NCBI GenBank assembly: GCA_037102815.1
Contig: BTPP01000006.1
Coordinates: 1,922,001 to 1,986,000 of the forward strand
Direction of reading: 5' to 3'
Source of the DNA: Neurospora intermedia
Lineage: Eukaryota > Ascomycota > Sordariomycetes > Sordariales > Sordariaceae
DNA length: 64,000 nt
Shown: in pieces, positions 61,617-64,000 of the stretch
Position numbering within the stretch: position 1 is the stretch's first letter
Layout of the letters: each line of letters starts with the position of its first letter
Position numbers and translations under genes: made by a program
Notes under the pieces: generated by a model
What the model was told of the DNA's origin: nothing
The model's database searches: none
Seen by the model: only the letters and a program-made list of their open reading frames with translations

Positions 61617-64000
61617 ATGAAGGGTGCCGCTGCCCTCATCTGCGCGGTCGCCTCTCTGCAATCATGCAGTAGTCTACCATCATCATCATCATCATCAACA
61701 TCGTCCTCACAGCACCATGACGGGCAACACCATGACGGGCAACACCCCTCTGAACTCCCCTACTACGGTCTCAGCCCGCCGTTCTACCCCACCCCGGTCG
61801 CCAACGGCACCTCCTCCTCTCGCTGGTCATCCGCCTACCAGCACGCCCTCGCTCTCACCTCGCAAATGACGCTCTTGGAACTGCAAAACCTCACTCGCGG
61901 TTTTCCTGGTCCTTGCGTGGGAAACACGGGCTCGATCGACCGCCTAGCCATACCACCACTCTGCTTCTACGATGGCCCCTCCGGTGTACGCGGCCAGGAA
62001 CTCGCCTCCGCTTTTCCCGCGGGTATTCACCTCGCCGCGACGTGGGACGCAGACCTCATGTACCGCTACGGCCGGGCCGTGGGCGCTGAGTATCGCGGTA
62101 AAGGGGTGAACATTGCTCTAGGGCCGCTGGCGGGGCCGTTAGGACGGGTGGCAAAGGGAGGGAGGAATTGGGAAGGATTGGGGAGTGATCCGTACCTGGC
62201 TGGCGTTGGGATGGGGAGGATCGTGGAGGGCGTGCAAGGGGAAGGGGTCATTGCTACTGCGAAGCATTTCTTGCTCAACGAACAGGAGTATAGAAGAAGA
62301 TGGGGACAGGATGCGCCAGACGGAGAAGGACATGCCATCAGCGCGAATGTTGGGGACAGGGCGCTGAGGGAGTACGTCTGGCCGTTTATGGACGCACTGC
62401 GGGCGGGCGCTGGAGCCGTGATGTGTGGATATAACAGGGCGAATCACAGCTATGTGTGCCAGAATTCCAAGTTACTGAATGGAGTACTCAAGACGGAGTT
62501 GGGGTTTGAAGGGTTCGTGGTTACTGATTGGGATGCGCAGATGAGCGGGGTCGCGTCAGCCAACGCCGGAGCGGATATGGTGATGCCGCGGGACGGGTTC
62601 TGGGGCGAGAAGTTGATTGAAGCTGTGAAGAACGGATCGGTGGCCGAGGAGCGCTTAAACGACATGGCGACCCGCGTGCTAGCGGCGTGGCTATACGCAG
62701 GCCAGGACGGCGGGACCTACCCACCCGTCGGTGTCGCGCCGGGCGGTCAGCTACCCGACCCGGTTGACGTACAAGCGGACCACGCGGATCTCATCCGCGA
62801 AATCGGAGCGGCGGGCACAGTCCTGGTCAAGAATGTCAACGGCACTCTCCCTCTAACCCGACCCAAATTCCTCTGCGTCTACGGCTACGACGCCATCGTC
62901 AAGTCCACTCCCTGGGAAAATCCCGACCGCTACGGCGGCGGCTACGACGTCAACCGCGGCTGGACCACTTTCAACGGCACCTTGATCACCGGCGGCGGCT
63001 CCGGCAGCTCCACGCCCCCTTACGTCGTTTCCCCCTTCGAAGCCTTGTCCCACCGTATCCGCAAAGACCGCGGCATGCTCCGCTGGGACTTCCACTCCGC
63101 CAACCCCTCCCAGCAATACCTCAACGCGGACGCCTGTCTCGTCTTCATCAACGCCTACGCCTCCGAGATGTCCGACCGTCCTGCCCTCTCCGACGCCTTC
63201 AGCGACGACCTCGTGCTCAACATCGCCTCCTGGTGCTCCCAAACCATCGTCATCGTCCACTCGGCCGGCATCCGGCTCGTCGACCCGTGGATCTCCCACC
63301 CCAACGTCACCGCCGTGTTAATGGCCGGTTTACCCGGCCAAGAAACCGGTAACAGTTTAGTAGACATCTTATACGGCGACGTCGCCCCCTCCGGCCGTTT
63401 ACCTTATACCATCGCCAAGAAGGAGTCCGATTACGGGCATCTACTCAACCCTTCCACCGGCCAAGAAGAAGAAGAGGGCGGCGACCCGTTCTTCCCCGAA
63501 GATAACTTTGTGGAGGGACTACACATTGATTACCGCTTCTTCGATCGCCACAATATCACTCCCCGCTTCGAATTCGGCTTTGGATTGTCTTATACCACTT
63601 TCTCTTACTCGGACTTGCAAATCTATGTCTCTATCGCTCCCGGTGTCTCGGAAGAGACGACGATGATGCCCTCCCTCGCTGCCACCACCCGGTTCGCCGA
63701 GTTTCCCGATCCGGACACGCCTATTATCCAGGGCGGACATCCGGACTTGTGGGAGACTTTGTTCGTGGTAAAATGTCGTGTGGAGAATTCCGGGGATAAA
63801 CATGAGGGAAGAGAAGTGGTGCAGTTGTATGTAGGTATTCCCGCTTCGAAGGATGAGGAGGAGGAAGAGGATAAGGAAACGCCGGTTCGGCAGCTGCGCG
63901 GGTTTAAGCGTGTGGGACCGCTGGCGCCGGGGGAGGAGGGGGAGGCGGAGTTTGAGTTGACGAGGAGGGATTTGAGCGTTTGGGATGTGGAGATGCAGCA
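61617..64000 (+). CDS. Secreted GH3 beta-glucosidase-type enzyme (3' partial)
   Basis: The open frame runs off the window after 794 residues. The start at 61617 was chosen because MKGAAALICAVASLQSCSS is a good signal peptide; an in-frame ATG at 61515 would add 34 polar residues before it. The N-terminal GH3 domain shows TRGFPGPCVGNTGSI, FYDGPSGVRG, AKHFLLNEQEYRR and GFVVTDWDAQMSG. By family analogy the Asp at about residue 304 (TDW) is the nucleophile. The alpha/beta sandwich domain has HSAGIRLVDPW and VLMAGLPGQETGNS, and the fibronectin-III-like end begins near VKCRVENSGD...REVVQLYVG. It is expected to hydrolyse beta-glucosides such as cellobiose outside the cell. A Ser/His-rich linker (SSSSSSTSSSQHHDGQHHDG) follows the signal peptide. 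Beta-xylosidase activity is a less likely alternative. Confidence 0.93.
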   Translation, partial: MKGAAALICAVASLQSCSSLPSSSSSSTSSSQHHDGQHHDGQHPSELPYYGLSPPFYPTPVANGTSSSRWSSAYQHALALTSQMTLLELQNLTRGFPGPCVGNTGSIDRLAIPPLCFYDGPSGVRGQELASAFPAGIHLAATWDADLMYRYGRAVGAEYRGKGVNIALGPLAGPLGRVAKGGRNWEGLGSDPYLAGVGMGRIVEGVQGEGVIATAKHFLLNEQEYRRRWGQDAPDGEGHAISANVGDRALREYVWPFMDALRAGAGAVMCGYNRANHSYVCQNSKLLNGVLKTELGFEGFVVTDWDAQMSGVASANAGADMVMPRDGFWGEKLIEAVKNGSVAEERLNDMATRVLAAWLYAGQDGGTYPPVGVAPGGQLPDPVDVQADHADLIREIGAAGTVLVKNVNGTLPLTRPKFLCVYGYDAIVKSTPWENPDRYGGGYDVNRGWTTFNGTLITGGGSGSSTPPYVVSPFEALSHRIRKDRGMLRWDFHSANPSQQYLNADACLVFINAYASEMSDRPALSDAFSDDLVLNIASWCSQTIVIVHSAGIRLVDPWISHPNVTAVLMAGLPGQETGNSLVDILYGDVAPSGRLPYTIAKKESDYGHLLNPSTGQEEEEGGDPFFPEDNFVEGLHIDYRFFDRHNITPRFEFGFGLSYTTFSYSDLQIYVSIAPGVSEETTMMPSLAATTRFAEFPDPDTPIIQGGHPDLWETLFVVKCRVENSGDKHEGREVVQLYVGIPASKDEEEEEDKETPVRQLRGFKRVGPLAPGEEGEAEFELTRRDLSVWDVEMQ

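Overview
The window looks like nuclear DNA of a filamentous ascomycete, most likely a Sordariomycete of the Neurospora/Sordaria type. Genes are split by short introns (about 55-150 nt) with GTAAGT/GTACGT/GTTAGT donors and CTAAC/CTGAC branch sites. The proteins are typical of filamentous fungi, with long Ser/Pro/Ala-rich disordered regions, and TAGGTA/ACCTA runs, common in these genomes as I remember them, are scattered between genes. No bacterial, organellar or viral genes were recognised. The genus assignment is inference.

Layout: (1) 316-3049, minus: a dysferlin-domain peroxin of the Pex23/Pex30 group. (2) 5526-8698, minus: a four-exon 989-residue protein of unknown function with a Cys/His-rich block. 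(3) 10131-10911, minus: a 240-residue unknown protein. (4) About 10.9-15.7 kb: no convincing gene. (5) About 15.7-27.1 kb: a large DNA transposon. It carries a five-exon 1446-residue transposase resembling the Plavaka/CMC (EnSpm-like) group and a seven-exon 624-residue protein of unknown function, both on the minus strand. These are framed by an inverted pair built on a 13-bp palindrome, AT-rich subterminal DNA with a 16-bp tandem repeat, and possible outer ends beginning CTTTACCCC. (6) 30328-31054, plus: a small hydrophobic secreted or membrane protein. (7) 31-41.8 kb: mostly gene-poor, with one 268-residue gene on the minus strand (37685-38491) and one doubtful micro-ORF. (8) 41827-47701, plus: three lineage-type proteins, one with a Cys/His cluster. 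(9) 48127-49053, minus: a GNAT acetyltransferase. (10) 50006-53626, minus: an intronless 1206-residue disordered protein. (11) 53.6-61.6 kb: gene-poor. (12) 61617 to the window end, plus: a glycoside hydrolase family 3 enzyme, cut off at its C terminus by the window.

The chromosomal genes do not form an obvious cluster or pathway. The most unusual part is the transposon. Its two genes are intact over long multi-exon reading frames, which is notable if the host has repeat-induced point mutation. Its second gene has no function I can name. All exon coordinates were derived by hand from splice signals and reading-frame continuity, so expression data should confirm them.
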